A DNA stretch of 64,000 bases. It comes from Butyrivibrio sp. GTDB lineage: Bacteria > Bacillota > Clostridia > Lachnospirales > Lachnospiraceae. The notes beneath the pieces are model-generated. The model was not told the origin of the DNA. It searched no databases and saw only the letters and a program-made list of their open reading frames with translations. Every line of letters begins with the position of its first letter. Position 1 is the stretch's first letter. The translations under genes were made by a program, and so were the position numbers. The DNA is taken from the NCBI GenBank assembly GCA_017620235.1, contig JAFZQT010000047.1, positions 62,001 through 126,000 on the forward strand, written 5' to 3'. Below are positions 9,092 to 17,021 of this stretch, piece after piece.

Positions 9092-10111
9092 ATGCCTATA
9101 AGAGTAAACAGTTTTATGGGAAAATTTGGATGGTTTGCGAGAAAGCATTTTCCGATGCTTGCAAGTGATGCTTACCTTAAATTGCAGTTTATTACAAGAA
9201 GTAAATCCCAAAAGGCTTATTGCGATTACTTCCTTAATTCCAAGGAAGTCCCCATGCCCAATGTGGTAAATATTGAGACGATAAATAGATGTAATTCTAC
9301 TTGTGCGTTCTGTACGGCCAATGTTCATGCGGAATGCAGACCTCTTGCAAAGATTGATGATGAAGTTTATAAGAACATAATCGATCAGCTTGCAGACTGG
9401 GGCTACAAAGGACATCTTACATTGTACGGAAATAATGAGCCTCTTCTTGATACAAAGATTGTTGAGAGACATAAGTATGCCAGGGAGAAACTTCCGGAGA
9501 GCTTTATCTTTATGTCTACCAACGGACTTATCCTTACTATCGATAAGGTAAAAGAGGTTGCTCCTTATATCAATCAGCTTATCATTAACAATTATTCAAT
9601 GGAGATGAAGCTTCATAAGAATATTCAGGAGCTCTATGATTATGTTAAGGCTCATCCCGATGAATTTAAGGATCTTGATATACAGATCCAGATGAGATAT
9701 CTTCAGGAAGTTCTTACAAACAGAGCAGGAAGTGCACCCAATAAGAAGGCAACTGAGAAGGTTATTAAGGAGACATGTCTTCTTCCTTTTACAGATATGT
9801 GGATAATGCCTAATGGTAAGATGGGACTTTGCTGTTGTGACAACTTCGAGACAACTGATTTTGGCGATCTGACTAAGATGAGTCTTAAGGAAGCATGGGG
9901 AAGCCCTCAGTTCCAGGCAGTTAGAAAGAAGATCGCGGAGGGAAGACAGAACTATCCGTTCTGTAAGCACTGCGACTTTATTGATGCAGGTTTCCGTATG
10001 CAGATTGTCAATGCTATTTTAAGAGGTGACCAGGATGCTGCAAACAAGCTGGGCGGTCATGAGAGAATGAAGATCGGTAATAAGAACAACGAGGATGATA
10101 ACATCAAATAA
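9092..10111 (+). CDS. Radical SAM / SPASM-domain protein
   Basis: A 339-residue protein. NIETINRCNSTCAFC (about residues 60-74) holds the CxxxCxxC motif that binds the radical-SAM [4Fe-4S] cluster, followed by LTLYGNNEPLLD, an equivalent of the GGEP region. A C-terminal Cys-rich part (MGLCCCDNF, then GRQNYPFCKHCDF) is a SPASM-like auxiliary-cluster domain. Such proteins modify peptides, or in sugar loci act as dehydratases, epimerases or methyl-transfer enzymes; the substrate is not evident. An AAGGAG SD precedes the ATG by 9 bases. It sits between two membrane glycosyltransferase candidates, so a glycan or lipid-linked substrate is possible, but no precursor peptide gene is seen nearby. Confidence 0.85.
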   Translation: MPIRVNSFMGKFGWFARKHFPMLASDAYLKLQFITRSKSQKAYCDYFLNSKEVPMPNVVNIETINRCNSTCAFCTANVHAECRPLAKIDDEVYKNIIDQLADWGYKGHLTLYGNNEPLLDTKIVERHKYAREKLPESFIFMSTNGLILTIDKVKEVAPYINQLIINNYSMEMKLHKNIQELYDYVKAHPDEFKDLDIQIQMRYLQEVLTNRAGSAPNKKATEKVIKETCLLPFTDMWIMPNGKMGLCCCDNFETTDFGDLTKMSLKEAWGSPQFQAVRKKIAEGRQNYPFCKHCDFIDAGFRMQIVNAILRGDQDAANKLGGHERMKIGNKNNEDDNIK

Positions 10112-10139
10112 TCGGCGGCGTTGAGGGGACTTTATCCAA

Positions 10140-11927
10140 ATGAAACTCTTAAAAAGGCGTTTTGTGGTATTCGCAGTTCTTATATTTATTCTGATTATTT
10201 CAGTATTCTATTGTGCTATTGGTGAAAACAGTTATATAGGGGTTCATGACAACATGGACCTCTTTATTGCTCAGTTTGCTATGCTTAGAAACACCGGCAC
10301 TTTTTTTTCACACGGAGTCAGTGCACCTTTTCTGGGCGGCGTGTCAAGAGATGTGCTTCCGAGTGAAGCTTCTTTATATACAGTTCTGTATATGATCTTT
10401 TCACCGTTTACGGCCTATATTGTGGGATATATTTTGAAGATTTTGATCGCGGTAATATCTTCTGTGCTTTTGTTTGCGGATTGCACACTTGATAGTGTGA
10501 GATCTTGCCTTAAAGAAGAGTATGCGGGTGAACTTAATTTTGCTGTCGGTGTGGGATTTTTGTATGGAGTTTTAAATCTGTTTCCTGCGTTTGGTATTCC
10601 TTTTGCTTCGATTCCTCTTATAATCTATCTGCTCAGAAGAGTTTATCTGACGGAGCGAAGTGACGATCCGAAAAAGATCCGGAATATGGCGAAGTATCTT
10701 GTGCTTATTTTCTGTTATCCTTTTGTTTCTTATTTTTCGTACTTTGGATTCTTTATCCTGGGATATCTCTTTATAGGGATCATATGGATGTGGATAAGGG
10801 ATAAAAGACCAAGCATTGGGCTTATCGCGGGGCTTGCAGTGCTTGCTGTGGGATATGTGATCTTCGAATACAGATTATTTGGAATGATGCTCTTTTCCGA
10901 TATTACTTCGATCAGGGATACGATGGTTCAGAGTTATGTTTCGGTTCCTGAGATTCCTGGGCTTATCGGAGATGTGTTTGTAAACGGCATGATGCATGCG
11001 GAGGATTGCCACAGGTATTTCGTGATGCCTGTTTGTCTTTTGTATCTGATAATTTTAAATGTAAGATATATCTGTAAAAAGAATTTCAAAGGGATATTTA
11101 CTGATGTCTATAATCTCTGCTTTTTAATACTAGTATTTAATGCAGTTGTTTACGGCATATATTTCATCAAGGAAGTTAACGATATTTTTGCGGCGGTAGT
11201 CCCGCCCTTAAAGGGATTTCAGTTTAACAGAACAGTTTTTTTCAGCCCGTTTATATGGTGCGCAATGTTGTTTATCCTTGCATACAGGATGTATAAGTCA
11301 GGCGTTCTAAAAGGCATTCTGTCATATGCGATCATAGCGGTTGCCGTAGTGTTCGTGATAATTACGCCGACAAGGTACAATGATTTTCGCGGGACGCTTT
11401 ATCACATAGTAAAAGAGGATATTGCCGGTAATAAGCTTGATGACCTGAATTACCGGGAGTTTTATTCGGAAAAATTGTTTTCGGATATTAAAAATGATAT
11501 TGGCTATAATGAAGGCGAGTGGGGCGTTGCCTACGGTATGCATCCTGCAATCCTTGAATATAACGGTATTGCCACACTTGACGGGTATCTTGGTTTTTAT
11601 CCGCAGAGTTATAAGGAAGAGTTTAGGAAAGTAATCGCACCTGCCCTTTCCAAAAATCCAAGCTCCAAAGCCTACTTTGATGATTGGGGAGCAAGATGCT
11701 ATCTCTATTCCGGCACCGATGCAACGATAGTAATGGCGACGAGAAGCATGTACGGAGTTACCGATAATAATATTTATATTGACGAGGGGGAACTTAAAAA
11801 GATGGGATGTAAATATGTCTTTTCCCGAATTGATATAGCAAATGCATCGGAAGAAGGACTTGTGCTTATCGGTGAGTACAATGGACACGAATCACCTTAT
11901 AATATCTATGTTTACGGATTAGAGTGA
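10140..11927 (+). CDS. Large membrane protein, DUF6044/YfhO-like
   Basis: A 595-residue protein with an N-terminal span (about 8-27), the motif YIGVHDNMDLFIAQFAMLRN right after it, about ten further spans, and a C-terminal soluble domain of about 180 residues that begins near 11400. The HDNMDLF motif and overall plan match the DUF6044/YfhO-type GT-C-like membrane proteins in many Firmicutes polysaccharide loci. YfhO relatives attach sugars to teichoic acids; here that is inference. The SD is GAGGGG, 11 bases upstream. The next gene has its own promoter candidate at 11973, so this may end an operon, although no terminator hairpin is visible. Confidence 0.68.
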   Translation: MKLLKRRFVVFAVLIFILIISVFYCAIGENSYIGVHDNMDLFIAQFAMLRNTGTFFSHGVSAPFLGGVSRDVLPSEASLYTVLYMIFSPFTAYIVGYILKILIAVISSVLLFADCTLDSVRSCLKEEYAGELNFAVGVGFLYGVLNLFPAFGIPFASIPLIIYLLRRVYLTERSDDPKKIRNMAKYLVLIFCYPFVSYFSYFGFFILGYLFIGIIWMWIRDKRPSIGLIAGLAVLAVGYVIFEYRLFGMMLFSDITSIRDTMVQSYVSVPEIPGLIGDVFVNGMMHAEDCHRYFVMPVCLLYLIILNVRYICKKNFKGIFTDVYNLCFLILVFNAVVYGIYFIKEVNDIFAAVVPPLKGFQFNRTVFFSPFIWCAMLFILAYRMYKSGVLKGILSYAIIAVAVVFVIITPTRYNDFRGTLYHIVKEDIAGNKLDDLNYREFYSEKLFSDIKNDIGYNEGEWGVAYGMHPAILEYNGIATLDGYLGFYPQSYKEEFRKVIAPALSKNPSSKAYFDDWGARCYLYSGTDATIVMATRSMYGVTDNNIYIDEGELKKMGCKYVFSRIDIANASEEGLVLIGEYNGHESPYNIYVYGLE

Positions 11928-11972
11928 GGATAACATCGAAACAAAGGAAATGCTGAATATTGACGGGAAGTA

Positions 11973-11988
11973 TGTTATAATGCTAGGG
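11973..11988 (+). promoter_or_regulatory. Extended -10 promoter candidate for the Ser/Ala-rich lipoprotein gene
   Basis: TGT-TATAAT at 11973-11981 is a perfect consensus -10 with the TGn extension. TTGACG at 11960 is too close (10 bp) to be a normal -35. Transcription would start near 11988, giving a leader of about 60 nt that ends in an AAAGGGAG SD. The 120-base gap after the previous stop supports a new transcription unit. Confidence 0.5.
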
Positions 11989-12047
11989 ATTTATTAATTG
12001 TTAAGCAGTTCTGCTTTTTGTTGTTTTGACAAAGGGAGATTTATACT

Positions 12048-13178
12048 ATGTCAAAAAAAATAGAATTTGTTGCAGCTTTGTGCATGACGGTAAGTTTGGT
12101 GACCGGTTGTACTTCATATAGTGAGGGCTCATCAGCCGCTATTGAAGGATTTTCAGAAGGAGCATCCGAAGAAGCTTCTGAAATAGCAGCAAGTGCGGCG
12201 TCTGAGATTTCTGAAACTTCATCAGAATCCGGGACGGCAGCATCGTCATCATCAGTTTCGTCAGCAGCATCATCAGCGTCATCAAAATTATCTTCGGCCG
12301 AAGTTTCTTCTAAAATCAGTGATGTAAATAAGAATTTGAAAGGTAATTCAGAAAGTAGCGCATCCGCAAGCTCTTCAGATAGTGCGGTAGCAAGCTCATC
12401 AGCGAGCACATCTGCAAGCGACAGTGCTTCAAAGGGAAAATCATCTGACGAAAAAACAAAAGATAAGACTAAGGATAAGTCGGATGATAAGAAAGCGGAT
12501 GATAAAAAATCATCTGATAAGAAAACAGATGATAAGTCAAAGGCAAAAAAAGCATCTAAAAATGGAATTCTTACTCCTGAGATTGAGGATGGAATCACAA
12601 AGATCGGTGACAGAGGCGTTGAAGTAACTTTCGAGTGGGAACCCGATGATGATGTAGACAGATATGAAGTCTCTGTAGAGGGAAAAGCCCGTGACAGCGA
12701 ATCATATTCTTATATTGAGAATCTGTATACGGATAAGCCTAGCTATTCGTACCAGGATAAACTCAATTATGATATAAGGATCAAGGTAAGGGCGTATAAA
12801 GGCGATGTCAAAAAGGAAGTTTGCAGTGAATGGAGTGAATTCGCCTTTGGAAATACTTATGAAGATTCTTTGGAAGCTCCTAAGGTAAAAGATGGAGTTG
12901 CGCGAAAAGGCGCAAATGGTACAGAAGTATATTTTGCATGGGAAGCCGTTGAGGGAGCCGAGCACTATGAAGTAGTGGTTGAGCATAAGCGTAGCGATGA
13001 GTCTGAGTATGATATTAAAGAAGTGACTTATACAAATGCGCCCAATTACACATATTCTGCAAACGGTAATTATGATGTAAGGATAACGGTTAAGGCGCAG
13101 ACCAATGCCTGGATCAATGGAAAAAAGAAAGTATTTAACAGTAAGGTAAGTTCCTATGCAAAAGGAAAGACGTATTAA
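12048..13178 (+). CDS. Lipoprotein with Ser/Ala-rich stalk and two fibronectin-III-like domains
   Basis: A 376-residue secreted lipoprotein. The N-terminus has a signal peptide ending in the lipobox LVTGC (Cys about residue 21). A low-complexity stalk of about 150 residues follows: first Ser/Ala/Glu-rich (about 25-140), then Lys/Asp/Ser-rich repeats such as KTKDKTKDKSDDKKADDKK (to about 170). Two similar C-terminal domains follow (about 180-270 and 280-376) with VTFEWEPDDDVDRYEVSVEG and VYFAWEAVEGAEHYEVVVEH, each with the YxYxxxxNYDIRIKVRA pattern of fibronectin type III. The design suggests a wall-spanning stalk displaying binding modules. No catalytic motif is seen. It is followed by a GT2 and the flippase gene. 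Confidence 0.75.
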   Translation: MSKKIEFVAALCMTVSLVTGCTSYSEGSSAAIEGFSEGASEEASEIAASAASEISETSSESGTAASSSSVSSAASSASSKLSSAEVSSKISDVNKNLKGNSESSASASSSDSAVASSSASTSASDSASKGKSSDEKTKDKTKDKSDDKKADDKKSSDKKTDDKSKAKKASKNGILTPEIEDGITKIGDRGVEVTFEWEPDDDVDRYEVSVEGKARDSESYSYIENLYTDKPSYSYQDKLNYDIRIKVRAYKGDVKKEVCSEWSEFAFGNTYEDSLEAPKVKDGVARKGANGTEVYFAWEAVEGAEHYEVVVEHKRSDESEYDIKEVTYTNAPNYTYSANGNYDVRITVKAQTNAWINGKKKVFNSKVSSYAKGKTY

Positions 13179-13201
13179 TATATTACTTGAAGAGGATTTT
13201 T

Positions 13202-14143
13202 ATGGATAAGATTGCAGTACTGATACCTTGTTACAATGAAGAAAAGACAATAGCGAAGGTTATAAGAGATGCAAAGGCGTCATTACCTGAAGCTACTATT
13301 TATGTATATAATAATAATTCGAAAGACCGCACTGCAGAGATAGCTGAGGCTGAAGGAGCAATTGTTCGTAATGAATATATGCAGGGAAAAGGCAATGTAA
13401 TAAGACGTATGTTCCGTGAAATCGATGCACTAGTATATGTTATGGTTGACGGTGATGATACATATCCCATGGACTCTGCACCTGAGATGGTAGATCTTGT
13501 TCTTAATCATAATTCGGATATGGTCGTAGGTGACAGACTCTCTTCGACATATTATCAGGAGAATAAGAGACCTTTCCACAATTTTGGAAATAACCTTGTA
13601 AGAGGAAGCATCAATAAGCTTTTTGATTGCAATATCAGAGATATAATGACCGGATTCAGAGCTTTCAGTTATGAATTTGTAAAGACATTTCCTGTTCTTT
13701 CAAAAGGGTTTGAAATAGAGACGGAGATGACTATTCACGCTGTTTATAACAATATGCAGATTGATAATGTTGTTATTGAATACAGGGACAGACCTGAAGG
13801 ATCGGAAAGTAAGCTCAATACTTATGAAGACGGAATGAAGGTTCTTAAGACCATTGCAAAGCTTTACAGGAATTACAAGCCTTTTGGGTTCTTCCTTATA
13901 ATTGCAGCGTTTCTTGCACTTATATCAGTAATTCTTTTCGTGCCGATTTTGACAGAGTATTGGCATACCGGTCTTGTACCCAGATTCCCTACGCTGATTG
14001 TTTGCTGTTTCATCATGCTTTCAGCGGTTCAGAGCTTTTTTGCGGGAGTTATACTGTCTACGCTTTCAGTTAATAACAGGCGTGAGTTTGAAATGCAACT
14101 CAACATGCTCCAACGTCATAAAGAAAAAGATATGATGAAATAA
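13202..14143 (+). CDS. GT2 glycosyltransferase, DPM1-like, with two C-terminal membrane spans
   Basis: A 313-residue protein. GT-A domain: KIAVLIPCYNEEKTIAKVI, then YVYNNNSKDRTAEI, and VYVMVDGDDTYP carrying the metal-binding acidic motif. MTGFRAFSYEFVKTFPVLSKGFEIE is typical of polyprenyl/dolichyl-phosphate glycosyltransferases. Two hydrophobic segments (about 230-255 and 265-290) anchor the C-terminus. The ATG at 13202 follows GAAGAGG by 8 bases; a TTG at 13187 is a poorer start. It probably charges undecaprenyl phosphate with a hexose for the GT-C enzymes of this locus. Third-party substrates cannot be excluded. Confidence 0.87.
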   Translation: MDKIAVLIPCYNEEKTIAKVIRDAKASLPEATIYVYNNNSKDRTAEIAEAEGAIVRNEYMQGKGNVIRRMFREIDALVYVMVDGDDTYPMDSAPEMVDLVLNHNSDMVVGDRLSSTYYQENKRPFHNFGNNLVRGSINKLFDCNIRDIMTGFRAFSYEFVKTFPVLSKGFEIETEMTIHAVYNNMQIDNVVIEYRDRPEGSESKLNTYEDGMKVLKTIAKLYRNYKPFGFFLIIAAFLALISVILFVPILTEYWHTGLVPRFPTLIVCCFIMLSAVQSFFAGVILSTLSVNNRREFEMQLNMLQRHKEKDMMK

Positions 14144-14158
14144 GGATTAGTAAATTTA

Positions 14159-15397
14159 ATGGAAGATAGTAATATAAAAAATAAGTCGGGACTTGTAAAA
14201 AATGCCTCAAAGGACTTTATATTCAGTGTTCTTGCACTGGTAATTTATAACGGTGTTCTGCAGCTTCTTATTTATCCTGAAATTGAACACAGGGTAGGAG
14301 AAGATGCTTTTGGCACCGTTCTTTATTTGATTTCCGCAGTATCTATAATGGGGGCGGGATTTGGAACAGCTGCCAGTTATTCAAGAATGATGGCAAAAAA
14401 GAACCGTGAGGAAAAAAACGGAGATTACAACGTTTTTCTTTTGATCATTGCGGCAATTTCTGTTCCTGTCACTTTGGGATCCTTATATCTGGCAAAAGTG
14501 GCATCTATAGGTCTTTTTATACCCGTACTTGTACTTATGATAGTGACTGTGTTCAGATACTATGCTGATGTCCAGTACAGAATGACGATAAGATTTAAGG
14601 AGTATTTCCTTTTCTTTGCGTCTACTTCAGTGGGATATGTGCTGGGGCTTGCGCTGTATCCTGTGACGGGAAGCTGGGTATTTGTGCTGTTACTCGGAGA
14701 GCTTTTCGGCATTGTATTTACTGTTATTACGGGTAAGATTTTTAGAGCGCCGTTTTTTGAATTATCGGGTTGCTTCAAAGAAAATATGATATCTGCATGG
14801 TACATATCGTTCAGCAATCTTTTGGCTGCATTGATACTTCATTCGGACAGGATTCTGTTAAGGATTCTTGTCGGAGAGGGTAAAGAAGTTACCATATTTT
14901 ATACTGCAAGTCTTGTTGGCAAGATAGTTGCAATGTTAACGACACCTTTAAATGGAATAGTTATAAGTTATCTTACCAATTATAAGATTGAGATGAATAA
15001 GAAGAGATTTGCGGCTATAGGTGTAGCATGTATGGGACTTACTGTAATAGGTGCGGCTGCATGTTGCGTTGGTTCCATGATTTTTGTAAAGTGGCGTTAT
15101 CCTGATATCTACGCAGCGGCTTCAAGCTATTTCTTTTTGGCAAACTTGGGACAGCTTTTATATTTCATTTCAGGCTCTTTGATGGTAGTGCTTCTTGCAT
15201 TCACAGAAGAAAAGCTACAGTTTATTATCAATCTTGTTTATGGAATTGCTTTTGTGATCATAGTTATTCCGGCTACTTATATGTTTGGAATCGTAGGAAT
15301 TGCCTATGGTCTTGTTATAGTAAACACTGTGAGATTTATAACGGTAATATTACTTGGAGTAATAAAACTTGGAAAAAATCGAATCAGGCATGAATGA
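14159..15397 (+). CDS. Polysaccharide flippase (Wzx/MATE-MVF-like)
   Basis: A 412-residue integral membrane protein with about 12 hydrophobic segments. It begins VKNASKDFIFSVLALVIYNG and continues with EHRVGEDAFGTVLYLISAVS, the start pattern of Wzx-type lipid-linked oligosaccharide flippases. It would move an undecaprenyl-linked glycan across the membrane. It is the only Wzx-like gene in the window and is separate from the Wzm/Wzt exporter near 45 kb. No Wzy polymerase is recognisable beside it, though one of the unassigned polytopic proteins could be one. The gene starts 15 bases after the GT2 and is followed by a 164-base gap with a promoter candidate. Confidence 0.82.
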   Translation: MEDSNIKNKSGLVKNASKDFIFSVLALVIYNGVLQLLIYPEIEHRVGEDAFGTVLYLISAVSIMGAGFGTAASYSRMMAKKNREEKNGDYNVFLLIIAAISVPVTLGSLYLAKVASIGLFIPVLVLMIVTVFRYYADVQYRMTIRFKEYFLFFASTSVGYVLGLALYPVTGSWVFVLLLGELFGIVFTVITGKIFRAPFFELSGCFKENMISAWYISFSNLLAALILHSDRILLRILVGEGKEVTIFYTASLVGKIVAMLTTPLNGIVISYLTNYKIEMNKKRFAAIGVACMGLTVIGAAACCVGSMIFVKWRYPDIYAAASSYFFLANLGQLLYFISGSLMVVLLAFTEEKLQFIINLVYGIAFVIIVIPATYMFGIVGIAYGLVIVNTVRFITVILLGVIKLGKNRIRHE

Positions 15398-15446
15398 AAA
15401 GTGTGTGTGATATTACACTCAATGATTATTTGTAAACAGTAAACTT

Positions 15447-15463
15447 CTTAAGACTTTCTTAAG
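15447..15463 (+). promoter_or_regulatory. Direct repeat of CTTAAG with 11-bp period, response-regulator-like box
   Basis: CTTAAG-ACTTT-CTTAAG: two identical hexamers (in fact TTCTTAAGA twice) repeated at exactly 11 bp, one helical turn, about 46 bp upstream of the TTGACA element of the SGNH lipoprotein gene. OmpR/PhoB-family regulators bind such repeats; the layout is close to the streptococcal CiaR box TTTAAG-N5-TTTAAG. Binding is inference. Confidence 0.4.
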
Positions 15464-15508
15464 ATTGATTGTAGATTTCATTAATTTTTTTACTCCTGTC
15501 GGATTGTT

Positions 15509-15535
15509 TTGACAGATTAGTGTTAGAATTATTCT
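15509..15535 (+). promoter_or_regulatory. Promoter candidate for the SGNH lipoprotein gene
   Basis: TTGACA at 15509-15514 is a consensus -35, with TATTCT 15 bp further on at 15530. Alternatively TGT-TAGAAT (15521-15529) is an extended -10 of the same form as those at 11973 and 36454. The leader is short and ends in AAGGAGGAAAA before the ATG. Confidence 0.4.
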
Positions 15536-15561
15536 TGGTGAAGTATCAGTAAGGAGGAAAA

Positions 15562-16752
15562 ATGAAGAATAGTATTATTAGATTTATTGTGGGGGCAATA
15601 TCTGTATCAATGCTGACATGCGGCTGTTCATCGGTTGGTGGAAACGCGGACGCTGCATTGGAATTTATAAATGACGATATGGCTACGGGATTAAGTGGCC
15701 TGACTGATGAAGCTGCAACAGCAGGAACTTTGGTTTTGGCGAAAGATATTTATCAGCCAACTCTTGAAGAAGCCGGAGCGGAAGCGTCAGTTTCGGAAGA
15801 TGATAAAAAGGAAGAAGATGTACCGGTTGAGGATGACAAGGTTGTAATGGTATTTATCGGCGACAGCCAGATAGAGAATGGTAGGGACAGCGAAACCGAT
15901 CTTGCTTCTCTTGTATCTGAAAGAGTGCCTAACTCGGTTGCATATAATCTTGGAATCGGTGGAACAACTGCTGCACTTGAACATTCAACTTCAGATACAT
16001 CTTTGGATAAATGGGATTCTATTTCTTTTAACGGAATAACATACGGCCTCGCCGATCAGATCGATAGAGACAGAGTATTTGAGAACTATCCTACAGTTCT
16101 TGAAAATATGAATAAGATCGATCCTGAGAAAGTTGACTATTACTTTGTGGAATACGGAGCAAACGATTTCTTTACAAAGATGCCGCTTGATAAAACGCAG
16201 TTCGAGGGCAATCCTCTTCATTCATATTACGAAGCGCTTGAAACAGGAGTTAAGACTCTTAAAGAGATAAGTCCCAATGCAAGAATTGTCCTTATGACTC
16301 CATTTTATGGAATATACAAGGATTCACAGGGCAAGTTCCTTGGAGACTCCTATGTAGTAAGTTATGGAGTTGATACTCTTGCAAATTATGCAAGAAAAGC
16401 TTTGAATGTAGCAGAGGATCTTGATGTTATTGATTTTGATGCCATGAATGATGATAAGAAGTGCGATCTTTACCTTGATACCGCAGAAGAGTATCTTATG
16501 GACGGTACACATCTTACTGAAAAGGGAAGACAGGTATTTTCCAGACTTCTCGCGCATATTCCGAATTTCTATGAGGATAATGAACCTTTCGCATACCTTG
16601 AGAATGACAATATCAAGATAAATGAATTTAATCCGGACGATTACTTTATGATCTCTGATCACAAGCTGAAAGAAGATTATCCTGAAGCCTACGAGAAACT
16701 CATGGCAGGTGGATATCCACTCGCGAGAGAACATGGTGCAGGATCAGAATAA
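15562..16752 (+). CDS. SGNH/GDSL hydrolase lipoprotein
   Basis: A 396-residue secreted lipoprotein with a signal peptide ending in LTCGC. After a linker of about 70 acidic residues comes the SGNH domain: VMVFIGDSQIENG (block I, catalytic Ser), NLGIGGTTAALE (block II Gly), YYFVEYGANDFF (block III GxND) and LMDGTHLTEKGRQVFS (block V DxxH). All four catalytic positions are present, so it should be an active esterase or acyltransferase acting on the cell surface, for example on O-acyl groups of glycans. The protein at 34215 is a paralogue that has lost these residues. The transcript ends at a strong hairpin just downstream. Confidence 0.87.
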   Translation: MKNSIIRFIVGAISVSMLTCGCSSVGGNADAALEFINDDMATGLSGLTDEAATAGTLVLAKDIYQPTLEEAGAEASVSEDDKKEEDVPVEDDKVVMVFIGDSQIENGRDSETDLASLVSERVPNSVAYNLGIGGTTAALEHSTSDTSLDKWDSISFNGITYGLADQIDRDRVFENYPTVLENMNKIDPEKVDYYFVEYGANDFFTKMPLDKTQFEGNPLHSYYEALETGVKTLKEISPNARIVLMTPFYGIYKDSQGKFLGDSYVVSYGVDTLANYARKALNVAEDLDVIDFDAMNDDKKCDLYLDTAEEYLMDGTHLTEKGRQVFSRLLAHIPNFYEDNEPFAYLENDNIKINEFNPDDYFMISDHKLKEDYPEAYEKLMAGGYPLAREHGAGSE

Positions 16753-16772
16753 GTTAAACGTATGATAACAAC

Positions 16773-16820
16773 AGACCTATATGACCAATTGTAAAAATAT
16801 GGTTATATAGGTCTTTTTTT
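16773..16820 (+). terminator. Intrinsic terminator after the SGNH lipoprotein gene
   Basis: A 15-bp stem (AGACCTATATGACCA with TGGTTATATAGGTCT, one G-U pair) and a 12-nt loop, followed directly by seven T (16814-16820). It closes the transcription unit that ends with the SGNH gene. Confidence 0.9.
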
Positions 16821-16932
16821 ATAGTTGAATTTAATTGCGGATAATCGTATAATTTTTATGTTAAACTTTGTTTTACAAAAAGCACATGAATTATGTACGA
16901 GTTTCAGCAATTTAGCACACTTTCGGTGGTTC

Positions 16933-16961
16933 TTGAAGAATGTAATGGTGTAGGGTATACT
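16933..16961 (+). promoter_or_regulatory. Sigma-A promoter for the FAD oxidoreductase gene
   Basis: TTGAAG (16933-16938), a 17-bp spacer, then TATACT (16956-16961). Start expected near 16968. The 269-base gap between 16753 and 17021 holds the terminator above, this promoter, and an inverted repeat GTTCGT-N10-ACGAAC at 16971-16992 just after the expected start, which could be an operator or a short leader hairpin. Confidence 0.7.
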
Positions 16962-17021
16962 ACTATTGTTGTTCGTACACTAGATAACGAACGATTATTT
17001 AGAAAATAGAGGATAAATATA

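Noticed and set aside
8840..9472. Minus-strand 210-codon ORF spanning the 7448/9092 gene boundary
   Set aside because: It overlaps two well-supported genes including the radical SAM cluster motif; the translation has no domain and no SD.
11322..11888. Minus-strand 188-codon ORF
   Set aside because: It lies entirely inside the C-terminal domain of the DUF6044-like gene and shows no family resemblance.
11960..11981. TTGACG/TATAAT as a classical -35/-10 pair
   Set aside because: The spacer is only 10 bp; the -10 is kept as an extended -10 instead.
12041..12598. Minus-strand 185-codon ORF
   Set aside because: Antisense of the Ser/Ala-rich low-complexity stalk of the lipoprotein; composition (Ser, Asp, Ala, Phe, Leu) is what the complement of such a stretch gives.
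15398..15420. AGTGT...ACACT hairpin after the flippase gene as a terminator
   Set aside because: Short stem, no T-run downstream.
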